Origin: Costus lasius
Taxonomy: Eukaryota; Streptophyta; Magnoliopsida; Zingiberales; Costaceae
Reading direction: 5' to 3'
NCBI GenBank assembly: GCA_027563935.2
Contig: JANVAS020000231.1
Coordinates: 13,534,001 to 13,598,000 of the forward strand
DNA length: 64,000 nucleotides
The first letter of the stretch is position 1; each line of letters opens with the position of its first letter. The position numbers were made by a program, and so were the translations under genes. The notes below the pieces were generated by a model. That model did not search any database. It was not told where the DNA came from and worked only from the letters and a program-made list of their open reading frames with translations. Positions 33,179 through 45,608 of this stretch are shown here, in pieces.

Positions 33179-36037
33179 ATGAGCTTCAATGTGCGATCCC
33201 TACTGGAAAGGGAGAAGTTTGCTGGGCCAAACTTCTCAGACTGGTACGGACACCTTAAGATTGTTCTTAAGGCAGAGAGGAAACTGTATGTCCTCGAGAC
33301 GGCAATACCGCCTCAACCCGCAGCGAACGCCGCAAGGGCAGTTCGTGAAGCCTATGAAAAGCATGTCAATGATAGCATTGATGTCGCTTGCCTGATGCTA
33401 GCGTCTATGACGCCACCGCTGCAGCCACAGCATGAGGATATGTCTGCTATAGAAATTATAGCAAACCTCAAAATGTTGTATGCTGCACAGGCGAGGACTG
33501 AGCGCTATAATTTGACCAAGCTTTTCTTTCAGAGCAAACTGGCTGAAGGGAGCCCAGTGGGAGCTCACGTGCTCAAGATGATTGGGCACAAAGAGGCTCT
33601 AGAGAAACTGGGGCATACCATCAATCAGGAGCTTGCTGTAGATATTATTCTGCAGTCTCTCCCGCCCTCTTTCGATGCGTTCATTATTAACTTTAATATG
33701 AACAAAATCGATTGTACCCCGGCAGAGTTGTTGAATATGCTCTTGACTACTGAGGAGACTCTGAAGGGAAAGCCTTCAACCTCTGTCTTAATGGTTCCTT
33801 CTAGGAACAAGAAGAAGGGGAAGAAGGGCAAAGCCCCAGTCAAGAACTACAATAAGGCTCTGAAACAGAAGGTTAAGCGGTCGAAGGAATACAAATGTTT
33901 CCATTGTGGCCAGCTAGGTCACTGGAAAAAGGACTGTAAAGCGCTCCAAGGAGACAAGAAGGGAAGCATTGCTTCTGGCTCAGGTATATTTGTGACTGAA
34001 GTCATGATATCATCTTCTTCTATATCATGGGTGTTGGACACTGCATGTGGAGTTCACATTTGTTCAAATGTACAGGAACTCAAGAGAAGAAGACAGGTGG
34101 GGCAGCATGAGGTGGACCTACGAGTTGGAAACGGGGCACGGGTTGCTGCTGTTGCTGTAGGGGAATATTACATCTCATTACCATCTGGACTTGTATTAGA
34201 ATTAAACAATTGTTATTTTGTTCCTAGCATTACCAAGAATATTATCTCTATTCCTGCTCTTGTCAGGAAAGGGTTTTCCTTTGAATGCAATATTTCAAAG
34301 TGTATTATTTCTTTGGATAATATTGTTTATGCTACTGGTTCAATTAACAATGGGTTATTCATGTTGGACATGGAATGTTCTATACAAACTATTGATAATA
34401 AGAAAGCCAAGTATGCTGATCATAGCACCTTGCTATGGCATAGTCGTTTAGGCCATATTAACAAGAAACGCATTAAGCGGTTGCATGACAATGGACTGCT
34501 GGGATCATTCTCCTATGAGGAGATTGGTACATGCAAAGCTTGTTTAATGGGTAAAATGATGAAGTCTCCTTTTCCTAACAAAGGTCAAAGGGCTTCAGGT
34601 TTACTTGACCTCATACACAGTGATGTGTGTGGGCCATTTAGTAAACATGCCAGAGGTGGCTATTTGTACTTCATTACCTTTACTGATGATTTCAGTAGAT
34701 ATGGTTATGTCTATCTGATGAGGTATAAGAGTGAATCTTTTGACAAGTTCAAAGAATTCAAAAATGAAGTACAGAATCAGCTAGGCCGAAATATCAAGGC
34801 ACTTCGTTCTGATCGAGGTGGAGAATACTTGAGTCATGCGTTTACTGACTATCTGAAGGAGTGTGGGATTATCTCACAGCTCACTCCGCCAGGAACACCG
34901 CAATGGAATGGTGTGTCCGAGAGGAGAAATAGAACGTTACTTGATATGGTTCGTTCTATGATGAGTCAGGCTACTCTACCTTACTCCTTTTGGGGATTTG
35001 CACTGGAAACAGCTGCAAAGGTACTAAACCGAGTGCCATCCAAGGCAGTTTCAAAGACTCCATATGAATTATGGTATGGGAAACAGCCGAGCTTGATATT
35101 TATCAGGATCTTGGGTTGCGAGGCTTATGTCAAAAAGCTCGCCTCTGGGAAACTGGAGAGCAGATCTGAGAAATGTATCTTTGTCAGTTACCCTAAAGAA
35201 ACTAAGGGTTATTATTTCTACGATCCCAAAGAGAACAAGGTATTTGTTGCTCGGACGGCAATATTTCTTGAGAAGGAGTTTCTTCTGCAAGAAGCCAGTG
35301 GGAGAGAAATAAAGCTGGATGAGAATCCAAAGGAAGGACAAAGTAGTCAAGCACAGTTGGATGAGCCTGTGCCAGTAGAACAGGTTATTGAACAACCTGA
35401 GGCTCAGATATCACGGGAACCGCGAAGATCGGGAAGGATCCGTCGACAGCCTGAGCGCTATGACGGAGTCTACATCATTGACAATGATGAACCCCTCACT
35501 TATGTGGATGCGGTCAGTGGACCGGAGTCAGCTAGATGGCTTGAAGCTATGCGAGCCGAAATGGACTCCATGTCAGATAACCAAGTCTGGGATTTGGTTG
35601 ATCTGCCTCCGGGAGTAATCCCTATAGGCTGTAAATGGATCTTCAAGAAGAAGATTGACATGGATGGTAACGTGGTTACCTATAAAGGCAGGCTAGTAGC
35701 GAAAGGTTTCAAACAAATCTACGGGATAGATTATGATGAAACTTTCTCTCCTGTAGCCATGTTCAAGTCGATTCGGATTCTTTTCGTGATAGCTGCATAT
35801 TATGATTATGAGATCTGGCAGATGGATGTGAAAACAGCTTTCCTTAATGGAAAACTGGATGAGGATGTGTATATGACACAACCTGAAGGTTTCACTAATC
35901 CATCAGATCGTCATAAAATATGCAAGTTAAAGAAGTCCATTTATGGACTTAAGCAAGCATCTAATCAATCTCTGAGTTTGGTTTCATCAAGAATGAAGAT
36001 GACCCGTGTGTATATAAGAGGTTTAGTGGGAGCGTGA
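33179..36037 (+). pseudogene. gag-pol: Ang1-b gag-pol polyprotein, truncated in RT
   Basis: This is a 952-codon frame. It has gag capsid (UBN2-like; FAGPNFSDWYGHLKI at residues ~14-28), a lysine-rich segment, zinc knuckle CFHCGQLGHWKKDC near residue 240, and protease site WVLDTACGVHIC. Next come the integrase zinc domain, the DDE residues in HSDVCGPF, RSDRGGEY and NGVSERRNRTL, the integrase C-terminus, and RT up to IYGLKQAS. There a ~25-bp deletion near 35961 shifts the frame and the last ~25 residues are out of frame. A start further upstream through splicing is possible (see 31202). It overlaps the next ORF by 4 bp only by accident of the deletion. Confidence 0.92.
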
Positions 36038-37038
36038 TTACTTTCCTGGTCCTCTACGTCGGTGATATCTTAATCATTGGAAATGATATTCCTGAACTGC
36101 ATGCTGTTAAGGCATGGTTAAGGAAATGTTTCCAGATGAAAGATTTAGGAGAAGCAGCCTATGTATTAGGTGTGAAGATCTACAGAGATAGATCTAAAAG
36201 GCTTCTCGGGCTGTGCCAGAGTACTTACATCGATAAAGTCCTGGAGAGATTCCATTTAGAGAATTCTAAAAGAGGATATCTTCCAGTCAGACATGGTCTG
36301 AATCTTTCGAAGAGTCAGTGCCCACAAACACAGACTGAGAAAGATGAAATGGACAATACGCCTTATGCTTCGGCTATTGGGTCCATTATGTATGCGATGT
36401 TGTGTACTCGCCCAGACGTCGCTTACGGGTTAAGCGTGACCAGTCGGTTCCAAAGTAATCCAGGTCAGGCGCACTGGATTGCAGTCAAGAACATTTTAAA
36501 ATATCTTCGGAGGACCAAAGATATGTTCTTGGTGTATGGTGGTCAGGAAGAACTCAGTATTGAAGGATATACTGACGCTTCGTTCCAATCTGACCAGGAT
36601 GATTTCCGATCGCAATCAGGCTATGTGTTTAGCTTGAATGGAGGTGCTGTGGTGTGGAAAAGTTTCAAACAGTCCATCGTTGCTGATTCCACAACAGAAG
36701 CCGAGTATGTTGCAGCCTCAGAAGCATCTAAGGAGGCAGTGTGGATTCGTAAGTTCATTCAGGAACTTGGTGTTGTTCCTTCGAGTGCAGATCCTTTGGT
36801 TATCTTCTGTGATAACACTGGAGCAATCGCACAAGCAAAGGAACCACGGTCGCACCAGAAGTCCAAGCACATACAGAGACGGTTTCACTTGATCCGGGAG
36901 ATCATTGATCGTGGCGAGATCAAAGTCTGCAAGGTTCATACAGATGACAATCTGGCTGACCCGCTTACCAAGCCTCTGGCGCAGCAGAAGCATGAGAAGC
37001 ACTGTAATAATATGGGTTTGAGGTTACTCAACCATTAG
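36034..37038 (+). pseudogene. pol: Ang1-b RT C-half and RNase H, catalytic Asp lost
   Basis: This 334-codon frame begins inside RT. The metal-binding box is YVGD (36055-36066) instead of YVDD: GAT became GGT, removing an essential aspartate. RT thumb/connection sequences follow, then RNase H with YTDASFQSDQ, STTEAEYVAASEA, CDNTGAIAQAKEP and DNLADPLTKPLAQQKHEKHC. It stops 20 bp before the LTR. Because of the deletion and the YVGD change, this copy cannot make active RT. Confidence 0.93.
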
Positions 37039-37047
37039 ATTAAGTGC

Positions 37048-37058
37048 AAGTGGGAGAT
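37048..37058 (+). other. Ang1-b polypurine tract
   Basis: AAGTGGGAGAT directly precedes the 3' LTR. Confidence 0.85.
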
Positions 37059-38740
37059 TGTTGGGGTATGCCCTTAAGGCTAATGTTTGAGGCCTTGGGA
37101 TTGTATCAGTATCATGTATAAACTCTTAAGTTTATAAAGGCAATGGTTGTTATTCAGTTTGTTACATCATCTGCTGCAATATGTATACTTCTGAATAATG
37201 TCTCAATGCTGTTCAGCTAGGCTGACATGCTATATGTCCTTAGTCGAGATATCTTGGTGAACATGAGACAGCCTTGATATGATTGAGACTAATATGTGTT
37301 CTAATCTTATAGGATGCTTCGAGCATGGAATAAGATGTAGACTCATGGGTACATTGGTTGTACTGGACAGACCCTACTAGGATATTCAATTGCTTGTCAC
37401 AATGTGAATAATCCTTGTATGCAACAAGTGGCACATTTCCTCTGACTTGAGATCACTTGTGTTTCTAAATGATGGTTGTCATTGTTTTGAGGTAGTTCAA
37501 TATCATTTGAAACATAATGGTTATAGACTATCTTGGATAATGATCATGAGTCAGGTTAGGGCACTAGTGATAGATATAGGATTGCCATCTCCTTGATTGG
37601 AGTGTGATGTTCTAAAGGGGCCCCCCTAGATGAGATGATTGAGAAAGTGTATGGCCATACCCAGATGACTGTGATCATCTGATCTAATCATGTTCATCAT
37701 ATTGGAGTTACAGGCTTGACTAGCTTGTCCAATAAGAACATCCAGTGGCAAAGGAAACTTGTATGCCTTGTGAGTAGATTCACACTTGTGCTGTGGTTTG
37801 GGTGTAGTCTTGGAAGACTCTTTCCTTTATATCGGGAGATAGTGATGTGTTGCTAGATACCCCTCACTGATCATGATAACGTAAGTTATCGTTACCGACA
37901 TTTAAAGGAAACCCTCAGGGTCGCACAATTTGATGATATGGCTTACTTAAGTCAGATCGTGTGGACTGAATTGTTTGGGTTCAGTTTAAAAGGGATTTAA
38001 TCTCTGATTGTAAGTGAGATCTGGTCTGATCATGTTTGATTGATTAGGGCTTGAGATCGGTAAGCTTTGATCGAGAGAATGGATGTTAGATCGGTGAGAT
38101 CAGCAGCATCAGAGATGAGCGGTTAGATCTGGAACCATTGGGTCCAATTAGATCTAGACCATGACTTGGGCTATTTTGGTTTGGTCTTTGAACCAACCTT
38201 ATTAGAACCGGTTCACTTAGGTGAACGCTTGGTTCAAAGAGAGTGGCGTATGCGATCGGTTCACTTGATGTAAACGCTTGATCGCATGAGAGTTGAAGGC
38301 GAGTTTATGGCTTGCTATTTTTAGAAACCACGCCCCACGTTCAATGTGAACGTTACTCTCGTCGCTCCTCTTCGCTCTTGTTCTCGTATGGCTTGTGTCA
38401 ACGAGAGATAGAGAAGCATTCGGCCAAGGAGAATTTGCCAAGCAACTCATCTCATCTTCCCTCACGGATCGAGACCTCTTGGAACCTTGCTAGCACAAGG
38501 AGTACCAAGGGAGTAGGCGACTTCTTCATCTAGTGTGCACATCCTTTGGAGGAGATCCTCTCGCTCTCTCTTCTTCCAAATCGCCATCCAAGCGAAATGG
38601 CTATGGTATGAATCCAATCTTCATTGAAGTTGATCATGTGTTCTTGCTAATGATCTTATGAAACCCTTGATTCCGCATGAAATTTTATTTGCGCCACTTA
38701 TTGGGTTTCGCCCCCCCCCCCTCTAGAAAGGGGTCTTACA
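37059..38740 (+). repeat. Ang1-b 3' LTR
   Basis: This 1682-bp LTR is the partner of 29664-31342, with palindrome at 37649-37660. The micro-exon motif is intact near 38599. The C-run near the end is three bases longer than in the 5' LTR. Confidence 0.95.
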
Positions 38741-38745
38741 CAATC

Positions 38746-39107
38746 TCCCAGAAGAAAAGGTGTGCGACGTGGGTCGCATCGACAGTCCATGAACAGGCGA
38801 TAAAGTGGGCCATCTTCGAGAACCGATCTACAACCACGTAGATGGAATTGAAGTGTGAGGCAGTGCGGGGTAACCCTAGGACAAAGTCCATGTTAAGGTT
38901 GCTCCAAAGACTGTCAGCAACCGGCAATGGAGTGTAGAGGCCGGTGTTCGCGGGGCGAGGTTTGGCCATTTGGCATGTGCCACAATGGTGCACAATACGC
39001 TCAACATCCCGGCGGAGGGAGGGCCAAAATAAGCGTTCCTCCGCCATCTCAAGGGTTTTGTCACGGCCATAATGGCCGGTGACACCACCCGCGTGCAGCT
39101 CGAGCAA
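38746..39107 (-). pseudogene. pol: Gyp2 integrase N-half
   Basis: This part carries the integrase zinc domain (LELHAGGVTGHYGRDKT, HHCGTCQMAKP) and the first catalytic Asp in NMDFVLGLPRT, then VVVDRFSKMAHFI. The frame runs into the Ang1-b target site and continues at 29663. Upstream (39108-39188) two nonsense codons (TAG, TGA) separate it from the RNase H part in the same frame. Confidence 0.85.
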
Positions 39108-39188
39108 AAGATGATCTCGAAGCGATGAGCGGGGAATTCACAAGCGGTTCCCCAAGAAAAGATAGCCTTCGCACAATTGGTAGGGGGA

Positions 39189-40178
39189 CTAGGGGTCGGA
39201 GGACTCAGTCAAGGCAGCATAGATGGCACCGAAGTCAGAGCACGTGGTGTACTCCTCCTTGACATGGTCAAAGGTGTTGACGCGGGTGCGCATCACACAC
39301 AAAAGGGTGCGAACGCGACTCAAAGCATCCGCGATGTTATTCTCCTTGCCCGCCTTGTGATTGATCACAAAGGAGTACTGTTGCAAGTACTCGACCCACT
39401 TGGCATGGCAGGCACCCAATTTCTTTTGGGCATTAAGGAAAGACAAGGCTTCATGGTCGTTGTACAAGACGAACTCATGGTGGATGAGATAGTGCCTCCA
39501 CTGATGAAGCGATTGAACGATGGCATAAAACTCCTTGTCATAGGTCGAATAACGCTGCCAAACAGCGTTCAACTTCTCGCTAAAGAAGGCGACAGGGTGG
39601 CCTTCTTGGCTAAGGGTACCTCCGATCCCAGTACCGGAGGCGTCGCAAGCAACCTCAAAGACTTTGGAGAAGTTCGGGAGGCGCAAGACTGGTGCGGTCA
39701 TGATGGCATCCCTGAGGGCATCAAAGGCACGTTGAGTGGCTGTGGTCCATTCAAAGTCATCCTTGGACAGACGTTGAGTCAGTGGGGATGCAATCGTGCT
39801 GAAACCCCGAATGAAACAGCGGTAAAAGCCTACGAGGCCCAAAAAGCTATGGACCTCGGACATAGTGCGGGGTTCGGGCCAATGTCGGATGGCTTCAACT
39901 TTAGCCAGGTCAACACAAAGACCCTCATCCGAAATGATGTAACCTAGAAAGTGGACTCGATTTGTCATGAAGGCGCACTTCTTCGTGTTAAGGAAGATGC
40001 GTTCCTTCCGTAGGAGGTCAAAGGTGGAGCGAAGATGCTCCAAGTGCTCTTCTCGGGACCGACTAAAAATCATAATGTCGTCAAAGTAAACGATCAGGAA
40101 CTTGCCCATGTAGGGCTTGAGAACTTGGTTCATGAGGCGCATGAAGGTGGACGGGGCATTAGACAACCCGAATGGCAT
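39189..40178 (-). pseudogene. pol: Gyp2 RT C-half and RNase H
   Basis: This 329-codon frame starts at MPFGLSNAPSTFMRLMN. It has the gypsy RT active site VYFDDIMIFS with both aspartates, FLGYIISDEG, and RNase H (FEVACDASGTGIGGTLSQ, YDKEFYAIVQSLHQWRHYL, NDHEALSFL, NNIADALSR). The frame is the same as that of 40287-40484. The split is a TAG near 40287 where Ang/Gyp relatives have a tyrosine (ASYFSK-type). The long plus-strand frame at 39177-39947 is its shadow. Confidence 0.92.
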
Positions 40179-40286
40179 GACGAGCCATTCGTAAAGTCCG
40201 TCCTTGGTCTTGAATGCAGTCTTCCATTCATCACCTTCGCGGATGCGGACCTGGTGATATCCGCTATGAAGATCAAGCTTGGAAAA

Positions 40287-40484
40287 CTACGACGCACCGG
40301 AGACTAAGTCCAACATATCGTCAAGTCTTGATATGGTGAACCTATACTTGACAGTGATCCTATTGATGGCGCAGCTGTCAATACACATGCGCCACGACCC
40401 ATCTTTCTTGGGCGTGAGTAAGGCGGGTACCGTGCAGGGACTTAGGCTCTCACGAATGTACACCTTGGTGAGGAGTTCATCCAC
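40287..40484 (-). pseudogene. pol: Gyp2 RT N-terminal part
   Basis: This 65-codon piece holds the RT fingers ([33 protein letters not shown]). It is flanked by two nonsense codons in one continuous frame: TAA at 40485 (probably CAA to TAA) upstream and TAG at 40287 downstream. Confidence 0.85.
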
Positions 40485-41533
40485 TTAACGCTGTAGTTCA
40501 GCATGTTTGGTGGGGTTTAACCGATGATGGGGTAAGTTGGGGAGAGGTGCTCCCAGGAGAAGATCAATGGCATGTTGGATCTCCCTATTCAGATGGAGCC
40601 TGTGGGGTAAGTCCGCCGGGCTAATGTCGGAGAACTTGGTCAAGATAGCCGCGATCTCCGGGGGATGCACCTCATCTAAGGGAGGAGGAGCACCCGAGGA
40701 TTCGCGCACCATTAGGGCATAGACAACCTTGGACTCGGTGGCCTCGCGCATAAGCGCAGAGGATCGCATGAGGGACACGACAAGTGGGGTCGGAGGGGCA
40801 GCCGATGGAGGGACCACCACTCCCTTGGAGGTGGAAGCGCGCAGCTCCTTTGGTGGGGTCAGGATCAAACGGATTTTCTGGTCATTGTGGTCAAACACAT
40901 AAGTGTTCGACCGGCCATAGTGGGTCACGTCCCTATCATAGAGCCAGGGACGACCTAAGAGGACGTGGGCGACATCCATAGTCGCCACATCGCACCACAC
41001 CTTCTCACGATAGTCCCCAAAAGCGATGGGAACTTGGCGCCGGTGGGTGACCGGAAGACTCGATGTGTCCACCCACGCGATGGAATATGACTTCGGGTGA
41101 GGTTCGAGGGGAAGACCGAAGTGGGTGATTGCGGTCCGAGAGACCACATTCAAACTACTACCATCGTCGATGACAATCTTACATGAGTGCCCGTTGCACT
41201 TGATGTAAGTCGTGAAGATGCTCGTACGCCTCCAATCCTCGGAGGGTGGGGTATGGACAAAGGTGCACTGCACAACCGCAAGTGTGGGGTGACCCAACTC
41301 GTCACCACTAGTGTAGCACTCGGCCTCAACATCGTGTTCCGCAGGCTCGCAGGTGATAGTGGCGACTCGAGCGGGGGTCTTGTCCGCGGTGGCGGACCGT
41401 TTAGGGTAGTCACGGGACAGATGGCCCGGCTGTAGGCAATTGTAACAGTTGACGCGACCAGGCAGGCTGACAAGTGGGGCCTTCCCCCTCTCTTCCCAAG
41501 TGGGGCGAGAAGGTGGGGCACCGGGGGTTGAAC
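40485..41533 (-). pseudogene. gag-pol: Gyp2 nucleocapsid, protease and linker to RT
   Basis: The frame contains a defective zinc knuckle CYNCLQPGHLSRDY (last Cys is Tyr) and an acidic linker. The protease site is VIDDGSSLNVVS and is followed by the protease core (VLLGRPWLYDRDVTHYG). The linker runs to RT, ending HRLNPTKHAELQR before TAA. The right end is cut by the Ang2-b LTR at 41534; any frame beyond it is LTR sequence. Confidence 0.85.
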
Positions 41534-43627
41534 TGTTGGGAAACCCCGGGGACATTTTATAATTTTCAGAGCTATGGACATACATTTTTCGCAGCGGAAG
41601 AATGTCCCCGAAATAGGCTAGTCCCAAAAACCCAGTGAAGATCTCATGCAAGGGAGTCAACACGATGAGTTAGGAAATACCTTAAGAGCAATGTAGAGCG
41701 ATGTCGATGAAGGCGCCCAAGTGTTTGCCCTCTGCAGTATCGCACACACGGATTCCTCAAGTTTTCTTCTTCCTCGCCCGGTGCTAGCCTCGGGAAGAAG
41801 ATCCATGCCTTAGGAGAGTCCTCCAAGCAACTTGCGCCACCACCAAGATGTGATGCGCCAAGGAGATGGAAGGAGAAGAGAACGCCGCAAGCCTTCTTGT
41901 TCCTTTGCGCCAAGGAAAGGAGAAGGAGAAGGATGCTTGCGCCCTTGATGGAAGAAGAAGAGCTCTAAGCTCTCCAAGCCGTCGCCCTCTAATGCTTCAC
42001 GCCTCCAAGGAATTAGCATCATGAAGAGAAGGGGCGGCAAGGGCTTATTTATAGGAGCAAGAGGCGGTTAGGGGAGAATGGCAAGTGTTGACAATTAGGG
42101 CATGATTCTAGGAGATTATCCAATCAAATATATTGATTAAATCTCCACTCCCATATGCGCCTAAGACTTGCCAAAGCAAGCATCAGCCATATGCGCCCAT
42201 ATCATGCCATATGAGGCATTAATCCCATCCATGCGCCTAGACCTAGTCAAGGCAATATGATGGATTGCCTAATGTGGCTTGGGCGCAAGTCCTAATCCAA
42301 TTAGGACTCTAATTATGTTAATAATCAGCCCACAATTGTCAAACACAATCCAATCAATTATCTTGTGTGATTTAATCAAATCCAATTTGATTTAATCACC
42401 TAGGAGATACCAAACAAGGCATAGGCGCAAATTCTAGTCCAACTAGAATCCCATATGCGCCTATCCCATTAATTCATCCCCATTATACCCTTCAAGCCTC
42501 TTAGCCCTTCAATACAACTTATTAGCAAGCCCAACTAAGCAATAGGCCAAGCCCAAAGTCCATTATGCATGTTAACCAAGCTATTGGATCCAATCCAATT
42601 TAACCCATGGTTAAATGAGGCTAACCATGGTTAATTTGATTGATATGCGAAAAACGGAAGTTGGCCCAAATAAGTTTCTTCCATCTCATCAGGCCCATTG
42701 GCGCTGATGAAATCTCCCAAATAGATCAGAGTTTATCCAATAACTCGATCTAAAGGCTACCTGATCAATATGAAAACTCGAGTATCAAGGTGTGCGACCC
42801 TGTAGGTTCCTCTAACGCTGGCAGTGCTGACCAAAGGTCATCACAAGCAGTGAGTGGCACCTAGCAGTGCATCGCTGCTACCCAGGTTATTGGAATGGAT
42901 ATCGACATCGACATCCCCATCATCGCAACTAGGTACAGATGCATTACAGTCTCTTTGCCGTACTGATATCCGATTGGACAAGTGTGTCACCACTTGTTTT
43001 CATCCAATCACATGGCTATGACTAGAACAGGTTCTCACCTGGGTAGGGCCATACACTCTCAGTCATAGAACCATAAGGGAGCTCCATGGATATCATACTT
43101 CCCAAAGGAAGGGGCAAATCCTATGTCTGTCCATTGACCTTCTCATATGGGTCGTGACATGCTCAATGACAACCGTTATGACCTCCCAACTACGGCAAGG
43201 TGTTAGGTTGCATCAAAGAAAGTCCCTAACCATATAGAATGGTCAATGACCTCAAGTCAAGGGATCAATGCATCTCCTGTCACTTGTGAGGATAACTCAT
43301 GACACCAAGTCATAGCCTCACAGCGGGTCTGTCCAGTATATCCTCCAATGATATACCCATGTGTCTACGTTAGCACCACGTGCCTAACCAGCCCACATAC
43401 CAGTCTCTCAAGTACCAGAGTTGTCCCATATCCACTCAGGTACATCGACTGGGGACTATAGTTCGAGCACAGAACCAATCTGTCTCCAGGGACATTATCA
43501 TGTAAGTACACAATCGCAGGTGTAGACAAACAATGATAACGACAATGCCAGAAAGATATATATTAATATCAGAGTCAAGTAGTACAAAGATGGACCAAAA
43601 CTAGGTCCTAGGGCATATACACCAACA
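41534..43627 (-). repeat. Ang2-b 3' LTR
   Basis: This is a 2094-bp LTR running TGTTGGGAAACCCC to ATACACCAACA on the plus strand, followed by a polypurine tract complement. It has palindrome GTAGGGCCATAC (43043-43054, one mismatch) and a hairpin at 42824-42844 homologous to 14968-14988. A donor-like CTTAAG/GTATTT on the minus strand lies near 41680. Confidence 0.9.
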
Positions 43628-43638
43628 ATCTCCCACTT
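43628..43638 (-). other. Ang2-b polypurine tract
   Basis: The minus strand reads AAGTGGGAGAT against the LTR. Confidence 0.85.
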
Positions 43639-43648
43639 GCACTAAGAC

Positions 43649-44191
43649 CTAGAGGTTGAGCAACCTCAACCCCATATCTCTAGTACGACCATCATGCTTC
43701 TGCTGCGCCAAAGCCTTGGTCAGTGGGTCTGCTAGATTGCTCTCTGTGTCAATTCTGCTAATCTTGACATAACCTCGACCAATGATCTCTTTGATCAGGC
43801 AAAATCTCTTGAGTATGCGTTTGGACCTTTGATGAGACCGTGGTTCCTTATTATGTGCAGTTCCCATTGTTGTCATAGTAGAGCTCAATGGGATCCATTG
43901 CACTTGGAACCACCTGAAGTTCAGAAAAGAACTTCCTGATCCAAACGGCTTCATTGGCTGCCTCAGAAGCAACCACATACTTAGCTTCGGTTGTAGAATT
44001 AGCTATGGTGGATTGCTTGAAGCTCTTCCAGCATACAGCACCTCCAACCATCTTAAACTAATAGCTGGTCTGCGATATGAAGTCGTCAGGATCAGACTGG
44101 AACGACTCATCAGTGAAGCCTTGCACACTGAGTTCTTCCTGTCCCCGTAGACTTTATAGAATAAATCCTTAGTCCCTTTCAAGATACTCAA
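43649..44191 (-). pseudogene. pol: Ang2-b RNase H, frameshifted
   Basis: Three overlapping frames together cover the copia RNase H. GGAVCWKSFKQSTIANSTTEAKYVVASEA (43851-44051) is followed in another frame by EPRSHQRSKRILKRFCLIKEII and SNLADPLTKALAQQKHDGRTRDMGLRLLNL, ending at the natural stop 43649. The 44003-44191 segment is further shifted. It is a dead fragment. Confidence 0.8.
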
Positions 44192-44720
44192 GGATATTCT
44201 TTACAGCCACCCAGTGCTGTAAACTAGGATTGGATTGGTATCGGCTGGTTATGCTCACAGCATAAGCCACAACTGGTCTAGTACACAACATTGCATACAT
44301 GATCGATCCCACCACCGAAGCATAGGGCACTCGACTCATGTCATCTCTCTCAGGCTCTGTGTTGGTACACTGGTTCTTTGAGAGAGTAAGGCCATGTCTC
44401 ACTGGAAGGTATCCCTTCTTGGATTGCTCCAAGTTGAACCTCTCCAGGACCTTATCAATGTGGGTACTCTGACTAAGGGCCAAGAGCCTCTTGGATCTAT
44501 CCCGGTAGATCCTCACGCCCAGAATATAGGCGGCCTCCCCTAAGTCTTTCACCTCAAAACATTTCCCCAACCATGTCTTCATAGCTTGAAGACTAGGGAT
44601 GTCGTTTCCGATGAGCAGTATGTCATCGACATACATGACCAGAAAAGTCACCAAGCTCCCACTGAATTTTCTGTATACACAGGCGTCATCTTCACTTTTG
44701 ATAAAGCTATAATCTCTCAC
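44169..44720 (-). pseudogene. pol: Ang2-b reverse transcriptase core
   Basis: This 183-codon RT core has YVDD intact in VMYVDDILLIGND, followed by YRDRSKRLLALSQSTHIDKVLERF and GSIMYAMLCTRPVVAYAVSITSRYQSNP. A frameshift at 44169 separates it from RNase H, and a stop near 44740 separates it from the upstream RT. Confidence 0.88.
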
Positions 44721-44854
44721 AGCTTCATCAAACTGAAGATTCTAATTTCGAGATGCTCGCTTCAATCCATAAATGGATTTCTTTAGCCTGCAGACCTTAC
44801 TAGCATCTGCAGGATGGATGAAGCTATCAGGTTGTGTCTTATACACATCCTTTG

Positions 44855-45163
44855 TCAGCTTTCCATAAGGAACGCTGTCTCCATGTCCATCTGCCATATC
44901 TCATAATCATGATATGCAGCTATAGCAAGCAGAATCCGAATGGATTTGATCACGGCAACTGGCGAGAAGGTTTCATCATAGTCCACCTCGTGGACTTGTT
45001 CGAATCCTTTAGCCACTATTCTACCTTTATAGGTAACTATGTTGCCATCCATGTCTGTCTTCCTCTTGAAGACCCATTTACCCCTTATGGGTATTACCCC
45101 ATTAGGCAGCTCAACCAAATCCCAGACTTGGTTAGCCGACATGGAATCCATCTCGGATCTCAT
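44855..45163 (-). pseudogene. pol: Ang2-b RT N-terminus
   Basis: This encodes the first RT block: MRSEMDSMSANQVWDLVELP, KWVFKRKTDMDGNIVTYKGRIVAKGFEQ, DYDETFSPVAVIKSIRILLAIAAY and WQMDMETAFL. A frameshift follows near 44860. Confidence 0.85.
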
Positions 45164-45608
45164 GGCCTGGAGCCATCTCTCGTAGTCCAGTCTATTGACC
45201 GCCTCATCATAGGTTCTGGGTTCATCCTCAATGATGAAGATCCCATCGTGTTGGGTCGGCAGCGACCCGTACCTCTCAGGTGCACGATGAATCCTCCCAG
45301 ACCTACGTGGGGCCTGTGTCTGAGCCTCAGGTTGCCTAGCAACCGGTGTAGGTGGCTCAGGTTCCCATCTCTATGTCTTGTGGTTGCACTTGGACCTCGT
45401 CCAAGTCAAACTTCCTCCCACTAACTTCTTTCATGAGAAATTCTTTCTCTAGAAAGACCGCACCCCGAGCAACAAAAACTTTGTTCTCGGTGGGAATATA
45501 GAAGTAGTAACCCTTAGTCTCCTTAGGGTACCCACAAACATACACTTATCAGATCTAGGTTCTAGCTTGCTAGAATCTTGACGTTTGACATAAGCCTCAC
45601 ATCCCTAG
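45164..45608 (-). pseudogene. pol: Ang2-b integrase C-terminal region
   Basis: This carries YPKETKGYYFYIPTENKVFVARGAVFLEKEF and SGRKFDLDEVQVQ (45357-45545), then the proline-rich and basic linker in another frame. It runs into the Ang1-c target site at 45604-45608 and resumes at 54755. Confidence 0.8.

Larger units (their letters stand above)
29664..38740 (+). mobile_element. Ang1-b: full-length copia element with dead RT
   Basis: This is a 9.1 kb plus-strand element. LTRs are 29664-31342 (1679 bp) and 37059-38740 (1682 bp), with target duplication CAATC. By eye the LTRs differ at about eleven bases plus a C-run of 8 versus 11. It carries a primer site, a long leader, a gag-pol ORF (33179-36037), and an RT/RNase H ORF (36034-37038) separated by a ~25-bp deletion. 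It lies in Gyp2 integrase in the opposite direction. Confidence 0.95.
27558..41533 (-). mobile_element. Gyp2: decayed Ty3/gypsy element, interrupted by Ang1-b
   Basis: This is a minus-strand gypsy element. A presumed 3' LTR lies at left. Integrase C-half is at 28560-29663, integrase N-half at 38746-39107, RT/RNase H at 39189-40484, and protease and nucleocapsid at 40485-41533. Ang1-b is inserted in integrase with target CAATC (29659-29663, 38741-38745). The right side ends at the Ang2-b LTR (41534), so the rest of gag and the 5' LTR lie outside the window. From protease to integrase the pieces share one reading frame, broken by several nonsense codons and one deletion near 29565. Confidence 0.85.

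Noticed and set aside
39177..39947. 256-codon plus-strand frame
   Set aside because: It lies opposite the Gyp2 RT/RNase H frame, which has clear YFDD and RNase H motifs. The plus frame has no domain and is a shadow.
44834..45424. 196-codon plus-strand frame
   Set aside because: Antisense of Ang2-b RT and integrase pieces with known motifs.
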